From Cellvibrio sp. PSBB023 (GTDB lineage: Bacteria > Pseudomonadota > Gammaproteobacteria > Pseudomonadales > Cellvibrionaceae), in contig NZ_CP019799.1 in assembly GCF_002007605.1 (NCBI RefSeq), positions 1,426,001 through 1,490,000 on the forward strand: a DNA stretch of 64,000 nt, written 5' to 3'. The position numbers and the translations under genes were made by a program. Below, one piece after another: positions 1 through 9,170 of this stretch. Below the pieces are notes generated by a model. The model saw nothing but the letters and a program-made list of their open reading frames with translations, was not told the origin of the DNA and made no database searches. Within the stretch, counting starts at the first letter, position 1, and the number at the start of each line of letters is the position of its first letter.

Positions 1-2
1 AG

Positions 3-515
3 GTGGAAGAGATCACCGCCAACACGGCTGCGCCTGAGCTGCAGTTTCCTGATACCTTGTCATTAAAGTTTTTTGCCGAGCTGCGCAAGATCGACAATGA
101 CAATGCCCACCTCTTTCACCAGATCAAAGAAACAAGCCGTGCTCTGGGCGAATACCTGCAAAACCTCAATCGTAAAATCGAGATAATTAGCCAGCAGCTG
201 ATGATTGACTCCAAGCCCCTACCCCCCTCAAAAACCATCAAACAGGTCAACCTGAGCGAAGGCGGTGTGGCATTTGGTAGCTCGCGCCTGGTGAATACGG
301 GTTCGTTTATTGCCATGCGCTTAATTTTTTTACCCAGCAATGCGGGGATAGTGCTATTTGCCAAAGTGATTCGCTGTGAACCCAATAACAGTGGTGAATA
401 TCAGATTGCGGCAAAATTTCATCGCGCTACTGAAGCACAGCAACAATTGATTGGCCAGCAAATCATGCGCGCCCAAATGGCTGAGCGCCGCAAAAGCCAA
501 CATTACCTGCAATAA
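3..515 (+). CDS. PilZ-like domain protein, 5' end probably outside the window
   Basis: The C-terminal half resembles a PilZ domain, the c-di-GMP-binding fold. NLSEGG at residues 83-88 matches the D/NxSxxG half of the ligand motif and is followed by strand-rich sequence ending in a charged tail. The RxxxR half of the motif is not visible just before it. The N-terminal 65 residues look helical. The reading frame is open to the first base, so the GTG at position 3 may not be the true start and the arginine motif could lie upstream. Its function is inferred only from the fold: a possible c-di-GMP effector, or a degenerate PilZ protein. The next gene follows after 27 bases on the same strand. Confidence 0.6.
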   Translation: MEEITANTAAPELQFPDTLSLKFFAELRKIDNDNAHLFHQIKETSRALGEYLQNLNRKIEIISQQLMIDSKPLPPSKTIKQVNLSEGGVAFGSSRLVNTGSFIAMRLIFLPSNAGIVLFAKVIRCEPNNSGEYQIAAKFHRATEAQQQLIGQQIMRAQMAERRKSQHYLQ

Positions 516-542
516 CCAGATGTTTAATCACCGGAGAATCCA

Positions 543-881
543 ATGGTGAGTATGACCAACTCTCTACATAAGGCTATCGCCGCCGCCGGACTACTACTTT
601 GTACTACGGGTATAGCGACATACGCCAATGCCGAGCAAATCAAAATTCCTATTGGACAACAAACAGCGGCACAGTCGGCTCAAATGCCAGCCAAAGGTAT
701 GACAAAAGCGCGCGTACAAGCAGTGTTTGGTGAGCCACTGGAAATCACTCCCGCCAAAGGCCAACCACCCATCTCTAGTTGGAAATACAGTGAATTCGTG
801 GTGTATTTTGAAAATGACCATGTCATTCACAGTGTGGCGATATTCAAACCACAACAGGATCAAGCAGCACCTACGGAATAA
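543..881 (+). CDS. small secreted protein with BamE/SmpA-like domain
   Basis: The protein has 112 residues. Residues 1-30 form a signal peptide ending ANA before EQIK, so it is probably periplasmic; the signal shows no lipobox cysteine at the cleavage site. Residues 50-100 carry the pattern GMTKARVQAVFGEP followed by short strands, which resembles the SmpA/OmlA (BamE-like) fold, in which a helix precedes a G-x-P turn. The start is supported by GGAG six bases before the ATG. It follows the PilZ-like gene closely and converges on sthA, with a shared terminator between. The specific function is not known and a role in outer-membrane assembly should not be assumed from the fold alone. Confidence 0.7.
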   Translation: MVSMTNSLHKAIAAAGLLLCTTGIATYANAEQIKIPIGQQTAAQSAQMPAKGMTKARVQAVFGEPLEITPAKGQPPISSWKYSEFVVYFENDHVIHSVAIFKPQQDQAAPTE

Positions 882-899
882 ACTTTCGCCCCACTAATA

Positions 900-925
900 A
901 ATAAGGGCGCCTGAGCGCCCTTATT
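900..925. terminator. bidirectional intrinsic terminator
   Basis: A perfect 11-bp stem (AATAAGGGCGC with its complement) encloses a CTGA loop, with A/T runs on both sides. It lies between the convergent BamE-like gene and sthA and can serve both strands. Confidence 0.85.
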
Positions 926-948
926 GACTATCCATCAAACATCATCAC

Positions 949-2364
949 TTAACGACGGCTGATACGGTTAATACCATCCAATGCCGCAACACGGTAGGCT
1001 TCTGCCATGGTTGGGTAGTTAAAGATATTGTTCAGGAAATAATGAATACTATTGCCCTCGCCTTTTTGCGTCATGATCGCCTGACCGATATGAACAATTT
1101 CTGCGGCCTCAGCACCAAAGCAATGAACGCCCAAAATCTCATGGGTATCAACATGGAACAGCAGTTTTAGCATACCTACATCTTCGCCGCTAATTTGGCC
1201 GCGTGCAGTATTTTTAAATAGTGCACGCCCTACTTCATAAGGCACTTTAGCTTGCGTCAGCTCCGTCTCGGTTTTGCCGACTGAACTAATTTCCGGCAGA
1301 GTGTAAATGCCTGTTGGAACATCCTGCACCGGGCGACATTCATCACCAAAAATACCACCAGATACCGCGCGCCCCTGCCCATAAGAGGAACTCGCCAAAC
1401 TCGGCCAACCAATCACATCACCCACAGCGTAAATATTTTCTACTTGGGTACGATAGCTTTGGTCCACTTGCAGATTACCGCGATGATCCGCTTCAAGCCC
1501 AACAGCAGCCAAATTCAGTTGGTCGGTGTTACCACTGCGACCGTTACACCACAAAATAGCATCAGCCTTCAGTCGCTTTCCGGATTTCAAAAAGAGGGTA
1601 ACGCTACTGTCGCTCGCCTCTATGGCTTCATACTCTTCACCGTGACGCACGGTTACGCCGCTGTCACGCAGGTGATAGCTGAGCGCATCAGAGATTTCAT
1701 CGTCCAAAAATGACAATAACCGCTCGCGGTTATTAATCAAATCAACACGCATACCCAAGCCCGAAAAAATGGATGCGTATTCACAACCAATAACACCCGC
1801 ACCGTAAATAATGATGTGGCGCGGTGTGTGCTGCATATCCAGAATAGTATCGCTGTCATAAATACGTGGATGGTTAAAGTCCACATCAACCGGACGATAA
1901 GGGCGCGAACCGGTTGCGATCACAATATTGTCAGCATGGATTGTTTCAATACCGCCATCGAGCATAGCCAGGTTGATCATATTGGCATTGATAAAGGATG
2001 CTTGCCCCATGTGCACAGTCACGCGATTACGCACGTAAAAACTGGTGTGCATCTCGACTTGCTTGGGAATCACTTTCGCTGCGGATTGCAACACCCGCGG
2101 AAATGTCAGGCGACGGCTATCGCCAATCTCACGAAACAGGCTATTGCCCTTAAATTGCAGAATTTGCTTAACCACATGACGCAAGGATTTAGAAGGAATC
2201 GTGCCCTTGTGTGTGCACCCGCCTCCAACCAACGCCCTGTTTTCTACCACACCAACACGCTTGCCCGCTTTAGCGGCTGCTATAGCAGCACTTTCTCCCG
2301 CAGGGCCAGAACCGATTACCAAAAGATCGTAGCTGTGATCTGCCGATTTTTTACGACCAGTCAA
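949..2364 (-). CDS. sthA: soluble pyridine nucleotide transhydrogenase
   Basis: SthA is a cytosolic FAD flavoprotein that moves hydride between NADPH and NAD+, balancing the two pools. The 471-residue length fits the family (about 465). The FAD-binding GSGPAG lies near residue 18. The segment [13 protein letters not shown] near residue 47 has a single cysteine, as expected for SthA, rather than the CxxxxC pair of disulfide reductases. A second Rossmann motif, [10 protein letters not shown], lies near residue 188, and the C-terminal dimerisation domain contains [10 protein letters not shown]. The start is TTG with a strong GAGGGG six bases upstream. It is oriented with nqrM and the nqr operon behind it, but a gap of about 57 bases leaves co-transcription open. 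Confidence 0.95.
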   Translation of the reverse strand: MTGRKKSADHSYDLLVIGSGPAGESAAIAAAKAGKRVGVVENRALVGGGCTHKGTIPSKSLRHVVKQILQFKGNSLFREIGDSRRLTFPRVLQSAAKVIPKQVEMHTSFYVRNRVTVHMGQASFINANMINLAMLDGGIETIHADNIVIATGSRPYRPVDVDFNHPRIYDSDTILDMQHTPRHIIIYGAGVIGCEYASIFSGLGMRVDLINNRERLLSFLDDEISDALSYHLRDSGVTVRHGEEYEAIEASDSSVTLFLKSGKRLKADAILWCNGRSGNTDQLNLAAVGLEADHRGNLQVDQSYRTQVENIYAVGDVIGWPSLASSSYGQGRAVSGGIFGDECRPVQDVPTGIYTLPEISSVGKTETELTQAKVPYEVGRALFKNTARGQISGEDVGMLKLLFHVDTHEILGVHCFGAEAAEIVHIGQAIMTQKGEGNSIHYFLNNIFNYPTMAEAYRVAALDGINRISRR

Positions 2365-2421
2365 TTTATTCCCCTCAAATCATCAAATGAGACATGCAAG
2401 ACTCGCTAAGTCTAGCAACAA

Positions 2422-2673
2422 TTATTCCTTCTTCTTACTCGCATCGTACGAAAGGTCATCTGCCTTTAACTCACGGCGAGCAGGCTTGGCTTTTTCTTCT
2501 GCACATTTAGCCTCATCACCACCGCAAAGTTCGCACACATAGTTGGGATCACCCAAGGCTTTACCAACACCACCGCATGAACCTGACACAGGCTTGCGGC
2601 CAGCCAACACGCTAATTGAAAGCGCCAATGCAACAAACAACATCACTATTAATGTCACCACAAGTACAGCCAT
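2422..2673 (-). CDS. nqrM: Na+-NQR maturation protein NqrM (DUF539)
   Basis: NqrM is a small membrane protein required for assembly of active Na+-NQR, thought to help place the iron centre between NqrD and NqrE. At 83 residues it has one N-terminal membrane helix (about residues 3-24) and a cytoplasm-facing cysteine cluster: one C in SGSCGG, then CELC and a further C before the lysine-rich tail. This matches the conserved four-cysteine pattern of the family. GGAGG six bases before the ATG fixes the start. It lies directly downstream of nqrF, the usual place, but a terminator hairpin separates the two, so it may depend on read-through or its own promoter. Confidence 0.92.
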   Translation of the reverse strand: MAVLVVTLIVMLFVALALSISVLAGRKPVSGSCGGVGKALGDPNYVCELCGGDEAKCAEEKAKPARRELKADDLSYDASKKKE

Positions 2674-2724
2674 GATAGACCTCCAGGCTTTACTGCTTTT
2701 CTTAAAGCAAATGAACTATCGTTA

Positions 2725-2758
2725 AAAAAAAACGAGGCGGGTTTCCCTGCCTCGTTTT
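2725..2758 (-). terminator. terminator after nqrF
   Basis: The stem pairs AACGAGGC and GGG with CCC and GCCTCGTT, with one bulged base and a three-base loop, and a T run follows on the minus strand. It lies between the nqrF stop and the nqrM ribosome-binding site, so it probably attenuates rather than fully separates the two. Confidence 0.8.
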
Positions 2759-2766
2759 CCTTTTCA

Positions 2767-3990
2767 TTAACCGCCGAAGTCGTCGAGCAAAATATTGTCG
2801 TCTTCTACACCAAGACTTTTCAACATTTTAATCACGGCGGCATTCATCATTGGTGGGCCGCACATGTAGAACTCACAATCTTCTGGCGCCGGGTGATCTT
2901 TCAAATAGTTCTCATAAAGAACATTGTGAATAAAACCCGTCAACCCGTTCCAGTTATCCTCTGGTTGAGGATCGGACAAGGCAACATGCCATTTAAAGTT
3001 CTCATTCTCTGCCTGCAGCATATCGTAATCTTCTTTGTAGAAGAGTTCGCGCAAGGAACGAGCACCATACCAGAAGGACATTTTACGATCGGTTTTCAAG
3101 CGACGCAGCTGATCAAAAATATGTGAGCGCATGGGCGCCATACCAGCACCACCGCCGATAAATACCATTTCAGCATTGGTCTTTTTAGCGAAGAACTCAC
3201 CAAATGGACCGTATACGGTAATTTTATCGCCCGGCTTCAAGCTGAATACATAAGATGACATCTGGCCTGGCGGAATACCCTGGGATTTTGGCGGAGGTGT
3301 TGCAATACGAATATTGAACTTAACCACACCTTTCTCTTCAGGATAGTTAGCCATGGAGTAAGCGCGAATCACCGGCTCATCCACTTTTGACTCAAGGTTG
3401 AAGAAGCCAAAACGCTCCCAGTCACCGCGGTACTCTGGCTCAATATCAAAATCAGAAAATTTCACGTGATGAGGTGGACACTCCAACTGCACATAACCAC
3501 CTGCACGGAAATCAACGCTTTCACCTTCCGGCAAACGCAGCGTTAATTCCTTAATGAAAGTAGCAACATTGGGGTTGGATTCAACAGTAGTAACCCACTG
3601 CTTCACACCAAACACTTCTTCCGGCACATGGATTTTCATGTTTTGTTTTACCGGAACCTGACAGCTCAAACGCCAGCCTTCGTTTTGCTCACGACGATTA
3701 AAGTGCGGCTCTTCGGTTGGCAAAATAGAACCGCCACCTTCATTCACCACACATTTACATTGCGCACAACTACCACCACCACCACAAGCTGATGCCAGGA
3801 AAACATTATTGGCCGCCAATGTTTGCAGTAATTTGCCGCCCGCTGGCACAGTGATGGTTTTCTCATCGTTGATGAGAATTTGCACATCACCGCTATTCAC
3901 TAATTTAGCCTTGGCCACCAGAATCACCACCACTAACGCGATGACGATTGCGGTGAACATGACAACGCCTAATACGATCTCGATATTCAT
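2767..3990 (-). CDS. nqrF: Na+-NQR subunit F, NADH dehydrogenase flavoprotein
   Basis: NqrF is the entry point of the sodium-pumping NADH:quinone oxidoreductase. It oxidises NADH on FAD and passes electrons through a 2Fe-2S cluster. The 407 residues give an N-terminal membrane anchor (about 5-26) and a plant-type ferredoxin domain with cysteines at 69, 75, 78 and 110, the spacing known for NqrF. A ferredoxin-reductase module follows, with FAD-binding RAYSMANY and NAD-binding [12 protein letters not shown], ending in the conserved LLDDFGG. It is the last gene of nqrABCDEF, 22 bases after nqrE. Confidence 0.97.
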   Translation of the reverse strand: MNIEIVLGVVMFTAIVIALVVVILVAKAKLVNSGDVQILINDEKTITVPAGGKLLQTLAANNVFLASACGGGGSCAQCKCVVNEGGGSILPTEEPHFNRREQNEGWRLSCQVPVKQNMKIHVPEEVFGVKQWVTTVESNPNVATFIKELTLRLPEGESVDFRAGGYVQLECPPHHVKFSDFDIEPEYRGDWERFGFFNLESKVDEPVIRAYSMANYPEEKGVVKFNIRIATPPPKSQGIPPGQMSSYVFSLKPGDKITVYGPFGEFFAKKTNAEMVFIGGGAGMAPMRSHIFDQLRRLKTDRKMSFWYGARSLRELFYKEDYDMLQAENENFKWHVALSDPQPEDNWNGLTGFIHNVLYENYLKDHPAPEDCEFYMCGPPMMNAAVIKMLKSLGVEDDNILLDDFGG

Positions 3991-4012
3991 TGAATTTTAT
4001 TCCTCGTCTCGC

Positions 4013-4621
4013 TTAGAGAGAAATGCCGCCAAAAGACATAAAGCCTAATGACATCAATCCCACGGTGATAAAGGTAATACCCAAGCCACGCAGGCCTTCG
4101 GGTACGTCGGAATATTTCATTTTTTCGAGAATACCGGCAAGCAGGACAATCGCAATAGCCCAACCTGTGCCCGACCCCAGACCATAGACCACACTTTCAA
4201 CAAAGTGGTAGTCACGCTCAACCATGAACAGAGAACCGCCCATAATCACACAGTTCACAGTAATCAATGGCAGGAACACACCAAGTGCGTTGTACAACGC
4301 AGGCATGAACTTATCCATCACCATTTCCATGATTTGTACGATCGCGGCAATTACACCGATGAACGAAATGAAGCTAAGGAAGGTAAGGTCGACACCGGTA
4401 ACACCGGCCCATGCCAAGGCATCTTCTTTTAACAGGTAGGTCAAAATCAGATTGTTAGCAGGAACGGTAACGGTTTGCACCACAATAACGGCAATACCCA
4501 AACCGATAGCTGCATTAATCTTCTTGGACATCGCCAGGAAAGAACACATTCCAAGGAAGAAGGCTAATGCCATGTTCTCGATAAAAACTGAACGCACAAA
4601 CAGACTTAATAAGTGTTCCAT
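4013..4621 (-). CDS. nqrE: Na+-NQR subunit E
   Basis: NqrE is an integral membrane subunit of the Na+-NQR complex. Together with NqrD it forms an inverted pair of six-helix proteins that hold an iron centre at mid-membrane. The 202-residue protein is almost wholly hydrophobic with six predicted helices. The two conserved cysteines are visible in [10 protein letters not shown] and VNCVIMGG. Its ATG overlaps the nqrD stop by one base (TAATG), which suggests translational coupling. Confidence 0.97.
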   Translation of the reverse strand: MEHLLSLFVRSVFIENMALAFFLGMCSFLAMSKKINAAIGLGIAVIVVQTVTVPANNLILTYLLKEDALAWAGVTGVDLTFLSFISFIGVIAAIVQIMEMVMDKFMPALYNALGVFLPLITVNCVIMGGSLFMVERDYHFVESVVYGLGSGTGWAIAIVLLAGILEKMKYSDVPEGLRGLGITFITVGLMSLGFMSFGGISL

Positions 4622-5289
4622 TATGCGATCTCCTGAGTGCTAACTGAGTTGGGCGCTATCTTGAACGACTCTTTCTCTACCTGATTTTTCTTCCAGGTAC
4701 GCATAGCCCAAATAATGATACCAATGATGAAGAACGCACTTGGTGGCAGCAAAAGCAAGCCATTAGGTACGTACCAACCACCTTCTGATACGGTTGGCAG
4801 GATTTGAATACCAAACCACTTACCAGCACCCAGCAACTCACGGAAAGTAGCAATAACAATCAGCAATGCTGAGTAACCAAGACCATGACCAATACCATCA
4901 AGGAAGCTGGGGACTGGTGGATTTTTCAGGGCAAATGCTTCTGTACGGCCCATGACGATACAGTTGGTAATAATCAAACCAACAAATACCGATAGTTGCT
5001 TGCTGATGTCGTAAGCAACGGCTTTCAGCACCTGATCCACAACAATTACCAACGCAGAGATAATAATCATCTGCGCAATAATACGGACGCTGCTTGGCAA
5101 GTAATTACGCACCATCGACACAAACAAGTTGGAGAAAGCTGACACCAAGGTCAAGCCTATCGCCATTACCAAACTCACTTTCACGCTGGACGTTACTGCC
5201 AGCGCTGAACAAATACCCAAAATCTGCAAAATAACAGGGTTATTTTCCAAAATAGGTTTGATGAGGAGATCTTTTGCTTTAACGCTCAT
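4621..5289 (-). CDS. nqrD: Na+-NQR subunit D
   Basis: This is an integral membrane partner of NqrE in the Na+-NQR complex. The 222 residues contain six hydrophobic helices and the two cysteine sites, ILGICSALA and [10 protein letters not shown], that are conserved as ligands of the intramembrane iron centre. The sequence MGRTEAFA is typical of the NqrD/RnfE family. The gene lies 2 bases after nqrC and overlaps nqrE by one base, so nqrC, nqrD and nqrE should be made in step. RnfE is the main alternative, but the nqrA/nqrF context rules for NqrD. Confidence 0.97.
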   Translation of the reverse strand: MSVKAKDLLIKPILENNPVILQILGICSALAVTSSVKVSLVMAIGLTLVSAFSNLFVSMVRNYLPSSVRIIAQMIIISALVIVVDQVLKAVAYDISKQLSVFVGLIITNCIVMGRTEAFALKNPPVPSFLDGIGHGLGYSALLIVIATFRELLGAGKWFGIQILPTVSEGGWYVPNGLLLLPPSAFFIIGIIIWAMRTWKKNQVEKESFKIAPNSVSTQEIA

Positions 5290-5291
5290 GA

Positions 5292-6071
5292 TTAGGCCTC
5301 TCCATTTTTCAGATTGGTCAGGAAAGGCTTGAATCCGTTGTCACCCATCCAGAATTTCATCAGTTGACCAACACCGTTACTGGTTAAGGTAGCGCCGGCC
5401 AAACCATCAACTTTATGCTCCGCATCAGGCGTTGATTCATCAACATGCCCTTTGACTACATTGACCAAAACCTCACCGGACTCGGAGTAGATTTTTTTAC
5501 CAACCCACAATTGTTTCCACTTGGGATTATCAACTTCGCCGCCAAGACCCGGAGTTTCTTTTTGATCATAAAAACCGAACCCGAGAATAGTATTAAGGTC
5601 TTTGTCCAGTGCAACAAAACCAGACATGGTTGACCAGAGGCCGTAACCACGAACAGGTAGAATCACCTTGGAAAGATTGCCGCTTTCATCATTCACCAAA
5701 AACACTTTGGCGTATTTTTCACGACGAATGATCTTGGCAATATCCAACTCCGGAGCCAATTTGTCGGACAGCTCCGGTTTTTTAGCTGAGACTGTTTGAT
5801 CAAACTTCTCAACATCCGTAACTGCGTCAGTAAATTTGCCAGTTTGCAGATCGATAATCTTTACATCTACTTTTTCAAACTGTGCATCAACTGACAAGGA
5901 CGCATCGTAGATGCCGGCAATTTTCAAAACGTTCGTTTTAAAGTCCAAAGCTTTGTTTGCAGCTTGCGTAGGCTTTAAAAGCACTGCAGAACCTGCCACC
6001 AAAACCGATGCCACAAGGCACATAATTAATGTGACTGTGATGGTGTATTTTGCTGTTTGTTGGTTAGCCAC
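5292..6071 (-). CDS. nqrC: Na+-NQR subunit C, covalent FMN protein
   Basis: NqrC carries a covalently bound FMN and relays electrons on the periplasmic side of Na+-NQR. I place the start at the GTG giving MANQQTAKY, because GGAGA lies about eight bases upstream and the 259-residue product matches the family (about 257). A longer frame upstream reads into nqrB and has no homology. One membrane helix spans about residues 11-33. The flavinylation motif AGATLTS puts the FMN-bearing threonine at 228. The gene overlaps the nqrB stop by eight bases (GTGGCTAA). FMN attachment needs ApbE, which is not in this window. Confidence 0.95.
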   Translation of the reverse strand: MANQQTAKYTITVTLIMCLVASVLVAGSAVLLKPTQAANKALDFKTNVLKIAGIYDASLSVDAQFEKVDVKIIDLQTGKFTDAVTDVEKFDQTVSAKKPELSDKLAPELDIAKIIRREKYAKVFLVNDESGNLSKVILPVRGYGLWSTMSGFVALDKDLNTILGFGFYDQKETPGLGGEVDNPKWKQLWVGKKIYSESGEVLVNVVKGHVDESTPDAEHKVDGLAGATLTSNGVGQLMKFWMGDNGFKPFLTNLKNGEA

Positions 6072-7266
6072 GCGCCAGTCTCCGCTTAATGTTGGATTGA
6101 ACGACGAAGTAGTCGATGGTCGGTGCAAACATGTTCGCAAACAGAATTGCCAACATCATGCCCTCTGGATAAGCAGGGTTGACTACACGAATAGTAATCA
6201 CCATAAATCCGATCAGCGCACCGTAGATCCACTTGCCTGCATCAGTCATGGATGCTGAAACCGGATCGGTAGCCATAAAGAACAGGCCAAACGCAAAACC
6301 GCCAATAACAAAATGCCACCAGAACGGCATTTGGAACATTGGGTTACTGCTGTCTGCACCAGCCCAGTTGTACAACAAGGTTGTCAGGGTCGCACCAATC
6401 AATACACCTAATACAATGCGAGTAGAAGCAATACCCATAATCAGCAGCGCAACGCCACCAATCATCAGTGCCAATGCCGATGTCTCACCAATTGAGCCTT
6501 GTTCAAAACCAATAAAGGCATCCAACCAACTTACATGGTTGACCACAGCATCCATACCTTGCTGGGCAGCAATAGATAAGGTGGTAGCACCAGTGTAGCC
6601 GTCCACAGCAGTCCATACCGCATCGCCTGACATTTCTGCAGGGTAGGCGAAGAACAGGAATGCGCGACCAGTCAGTGCGGGGTTCAAAAAGTTTTTGCCG
6701 GTTCCGCCAAATACCTCTTTACCGATAACCACACCAAAGCTGATCCCCAAGGCTGCTTGCCACAAGGGCAAATCAGGAGGACAGGTCAAGGCAAACAGGA
6801 TAGAAGTTACAAAGAAACCCTCGTTAACTTCATGACCGCGCGTTGTGGCAAACAACACTTCCCAAAAACCACCGACGATAAACACCGTGGCATAAATAGG
6901 CAGGAAGTAAGCAGCACCTAATACAAAGTTGTCCCAGATGCTGTCAGGGTTGTGACCCGCAAACATAGCGGCGAGCGCACCGTGCCAGTTATCGATGCCA
7001 GTAGCACCGGTAGCTGCCAGAATGGTATTGGCTTGTAAACCAACGTTGTACATACCAAAAATCATGGCAGGCCATGCACACAGCCATACCGTAATCATGA
7101 TGCGCTTCAGGTCGATGCCGTCGCGTACATGAGAGGTAGACTTGGTGACATCTGCCGGTTTAAACAAACCGGTATCGATGGCCTCGTAGAGCGAGTACCA
7201 TTTTTCGTATTTGCCGCCTTTGTGGAAATGCGGCTCCATGCTGTCGAGTAAACTTCTCAGACTCAT
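6064..7266 (-). CDS. nqrB: Na+-NQR subunit B, covalent FMN and quinone-site subunit
   Basis: NqrB is the large membrane subunit of Na+-NQR. It carries a second covalent FMN and riboflavin and contributes to the sodium channel and the quinone site. The 400 residues include about ten hydrophobic helices. TGATTLS near residue 225 is the flavinylation motif, with the acceptor at Thr228. The N-terminal helix-rich segment [18 protein letters not shown] is characteristic of the family. It lies 3 bases after nqrA and overlaps nqrC by eight bases. Confidence 0.97.
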   Translation of the reverse strand: MSLRSLLDSMEPHFHKGGKYEKWYSLYEAIDTGLFKPADVTKSTSHVRDGIDLKRIMITVWLCAWPAMIFGMYNVGLQANTILAATGATGIDNWHGALAAMFAGHNPDSIWDNFVLGAAYFLPIYATVFIVGGFWEVLFATTRGHEVNEGFFVTSILFALTCPPDLPLWQAALGISFGVVIGKEVFGGTGKNFLNPALTGRAFLFFAYPAEMSGDAVWTAVDGYTGATTLSIAAQQGMDAVVNHVSWLDAFIGFEQGSIGETSALALMIGGVALLIMGIASTRIVLGVLIGATLTTLLYNWAGADSSNPMFQMPFWWHFVIGGFAFGLFFMATDPVSASMTDAGKWIYGALIGFMVITIRVVNPAYPEGMMLAILFANMFAPTIDYFVVQSNIKRRLARG

Positions 7267-7269
7267 TAA

Positions 7270-8613
7270 TTAGCCCTCATTCTCAATGCGAGTAAGGTTA
7301 TTGCGCAGGATTGGGCCGTATTCATATTTGCCGGGGCACACAAAGGTGCACAGCGCCAAATCGTCTTCGTCCAACTCCAGGCAACCCAGTTTTTGTGCTG
7401 TTTCTGTATCACCAACAATCAGTGAGCGCAGCAGTTGTGTTGGCAGGATATCGAGAGGCATCACCTTCTCGTAAGAACCTACCGGCACCATCGCACGTTC
7501 TGAACCATTGGTTGAAGTGGTAAAGGCAAACTTTTTACCGCCCAACAGCTTGGATAAATAAATACCCATCACCGAGAACTTGTTAGCACCTGCGCGCAAG
7601 TAATGCAGCATTTCACGCTCGCGTCCTTCAAGCAGGACACTGACCTGATTGTGGAAACGTCCGAGGAATGTGAGGTTGCCATGTGAACGACGACCACCAA
7701 ACACCGAGCCGGAGATAACACGGTTTTCACCGGCTTTAAGCTGTCCATCAACCAAGGCAGTCAAATTGGCACCCAAGCGAGTACGCACCAAACGCGGGCG
7801 CTCAACTTGAGGACCTGCCAAAGCAATAACACGCTCGGTATTCAACTGACCGGTCACAAACAGCTCACCAATAGCAATCACGTCTTGATAGCCAATAGTC
7901 CATACGGTTTTACGCGCATTGACTGGATCGAGGAAGTGAATATGAGTCCCGGGATTGCCCGCTGGATGAACGCCAGCGAAAGTTTCAACCAGTATATTGG
8001 CGCCTTGACCTTTTGGCAGCTCAACAGCGGGAGCCTGGCAGACAAAGACTTTACCTTCGGTCAGACGCGCAATTACCGTTAAACCATTGGCAAAAGCGTC
8101 TTTCTTGGCCGCAATAACAACGGCAGGATCAGCAGCCAGAGGATTGGTATCGATAGCCTGTACAAAAATGGAGCTTGGCTTGGAGTCCAATGCAGGAGCT
8201 TTACTGTATGGACGAGTGCGCAATGCAGTCCACAAGCCGGATTGAACCAGATTTTGCTGTACGTTTTCACGGGATAAAGCAGCAAGTTCCGACACAGGGT
8301 ACTTGGCGAATTCAACCGCCTCGTTACCTTCCACATCAATGACTAATGAGTGGAATACACGCTGATCACCGCGATGAATCGCGCTAACCGTACCTGATGC
8401 TGGCGCTGTGTAGATAACACCGGGGGTTTTCTTGTCAGAAAATAGCTCCTGACCAAGTTTAACTTTATCACCAACCTGTACCGCCATAGTGGGCTTCATA
8501 CCATGGTAATCAAACCCGATTAAAGCTACCTGGCGAACCTGCGGGCCATCCTCAATAGATTGATTGGGGCTGCCGGTAATGGGCAAATCCAATCCTCGAC
8601 GAATCTTTATCAT
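7270..8613 (-). CDS. nqrA: Na+-NQR subunit A
   Basis: NqrA is the cytoplasmic subunit associated with quinone binding and is the first gene of the operon. I place the start at the ATG giving [14 protein letters not shown], the conserved NqrA N-terminus. This makes a 447-residue protein, against about 446 in Vibrio. A longer upstream frame (to 8682) adds 23 unconserved residues and is not supported. GSFFGGRR-like and lipoyl-like beta segments ([16 protein letters not shown]) fit the family fold. Upstream is a leader of several hundred bases with repeat elements, described separately. Confidence 0.96.
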   Translation of the reverse strand: MIKIRRGLDLPITGSPNQSIEDGPQVRQVALIGFDYHGMKPTMAVQVGDKVKLGQELFSDKKTPGVIYTAPASGTVSAIHRGDQRVFHSLVIDVEGNEAVEFAKYPVSELAALSRENVQQNLVQSGLWTALRTRPYSKAPALDSKPSSIFVQAIDTNPLAADPAVVIAAKKDAFANGLTVIARLTEGKVFVCQAPAVELPKGQGANILVETFAGVHPAGNPGTHIHFLDPVNARKTVWTIGYQDVIAIGELFVTGQLNTERVIALAGPQVERPRLVRTRLGANLTALVDGQLKAGENRVISGSVFGGRRSHGNLTFLGRFHNQVSVLLEGREREMLHYLRAGANKFSVMGIYLSKLLGGKKFAFTTSTNGSERAMVPVGSYEKVMPLDILPTQLLRSLIVGDTETAQKLGCLELDEDDLALCTFVCPGKYEYGPILRNNLTRIENEG

Positions 8614-9170
8614 ACGTCTCTGCCTAGTCGTTCGTGTGGATGTAGACCTGGATAACCAGGCCGCGGGGGATGCAGTTAACAAGCCTTATGCCAGCTATCG
8701 AAATCCGGTTACTTCCTGGCGGGAACCGGGCACGATTTCGGGAGACGCTTGAACTGCGAGCACTCCGCGCATAGTTACTAGTACACTCATAGTCACTAAT
8801 GGGTACGTAGTAATTAAGCGAACGGAGCATTTGGGCCAGTAACTTTCACGACATCGCCCTGCCCGACTCTGTTAATAGCCCAAAGAACGCGCACAAGAGA
8901 TTGATTTTTGAGAAGTTTTAATTAGCCCAAGTAAAACGCGGGAATTATAAACGTGCCCTCCCCCCAGCACCATAGCCATGCATCGATTTGAATCAGGTTT
9001 TATTCAGCTTTTCCTCGAATTAGATTTATTTTTACGCAGAACTTTCTCGCACCCGACACTTAATAAAAATTATTCTCATTAATCAATTGAGTCCGTCACT
9101 CAGCTATTACCTATTCTTTACCGCTTTATTTGCAATCCATACACCCCGCACAGCAGCCAACACAGGTAAA
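8614..9170. promoter_or_regulatory. divergent control region between nqrA and mfd
   Basis: About 550 bases contain no supported gene. The nqrA side holds two near-identical 10-mers (8770-8779 and 8788-8797). The mfd side, from about 8940 to 9090, is A/T rich and is the likely place for its promoter. I could not name -35/-10 boxes with confidence on either strand. Short open frames here lack ribosome-binding sites. Confidence 0.5.
8770..8797 (-). repeat. direct repeat upstream of nqrA, possible operator
   Basis: CATAGTTACT (8770-8779) and CATAGTCACT (8788-8797) match in nine of ten positions, with start-to-start spacing of 18 bases and AGTACACT between. On the nqrA strand they read AGTGACTATG and AGTAACTATG, about 160 bases before the nqrA start. 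The pattern suggests a protein-binding site, but no regulator can be named. Confidence 0.4.

Noticed and set aside
9087..9170. N-terminal extension of mfd from a TTG
   Set aside because: The 28 extra residues are unlike any Mfd N-terminus, and the ATG at 9171 has a better ribosome-binding site.
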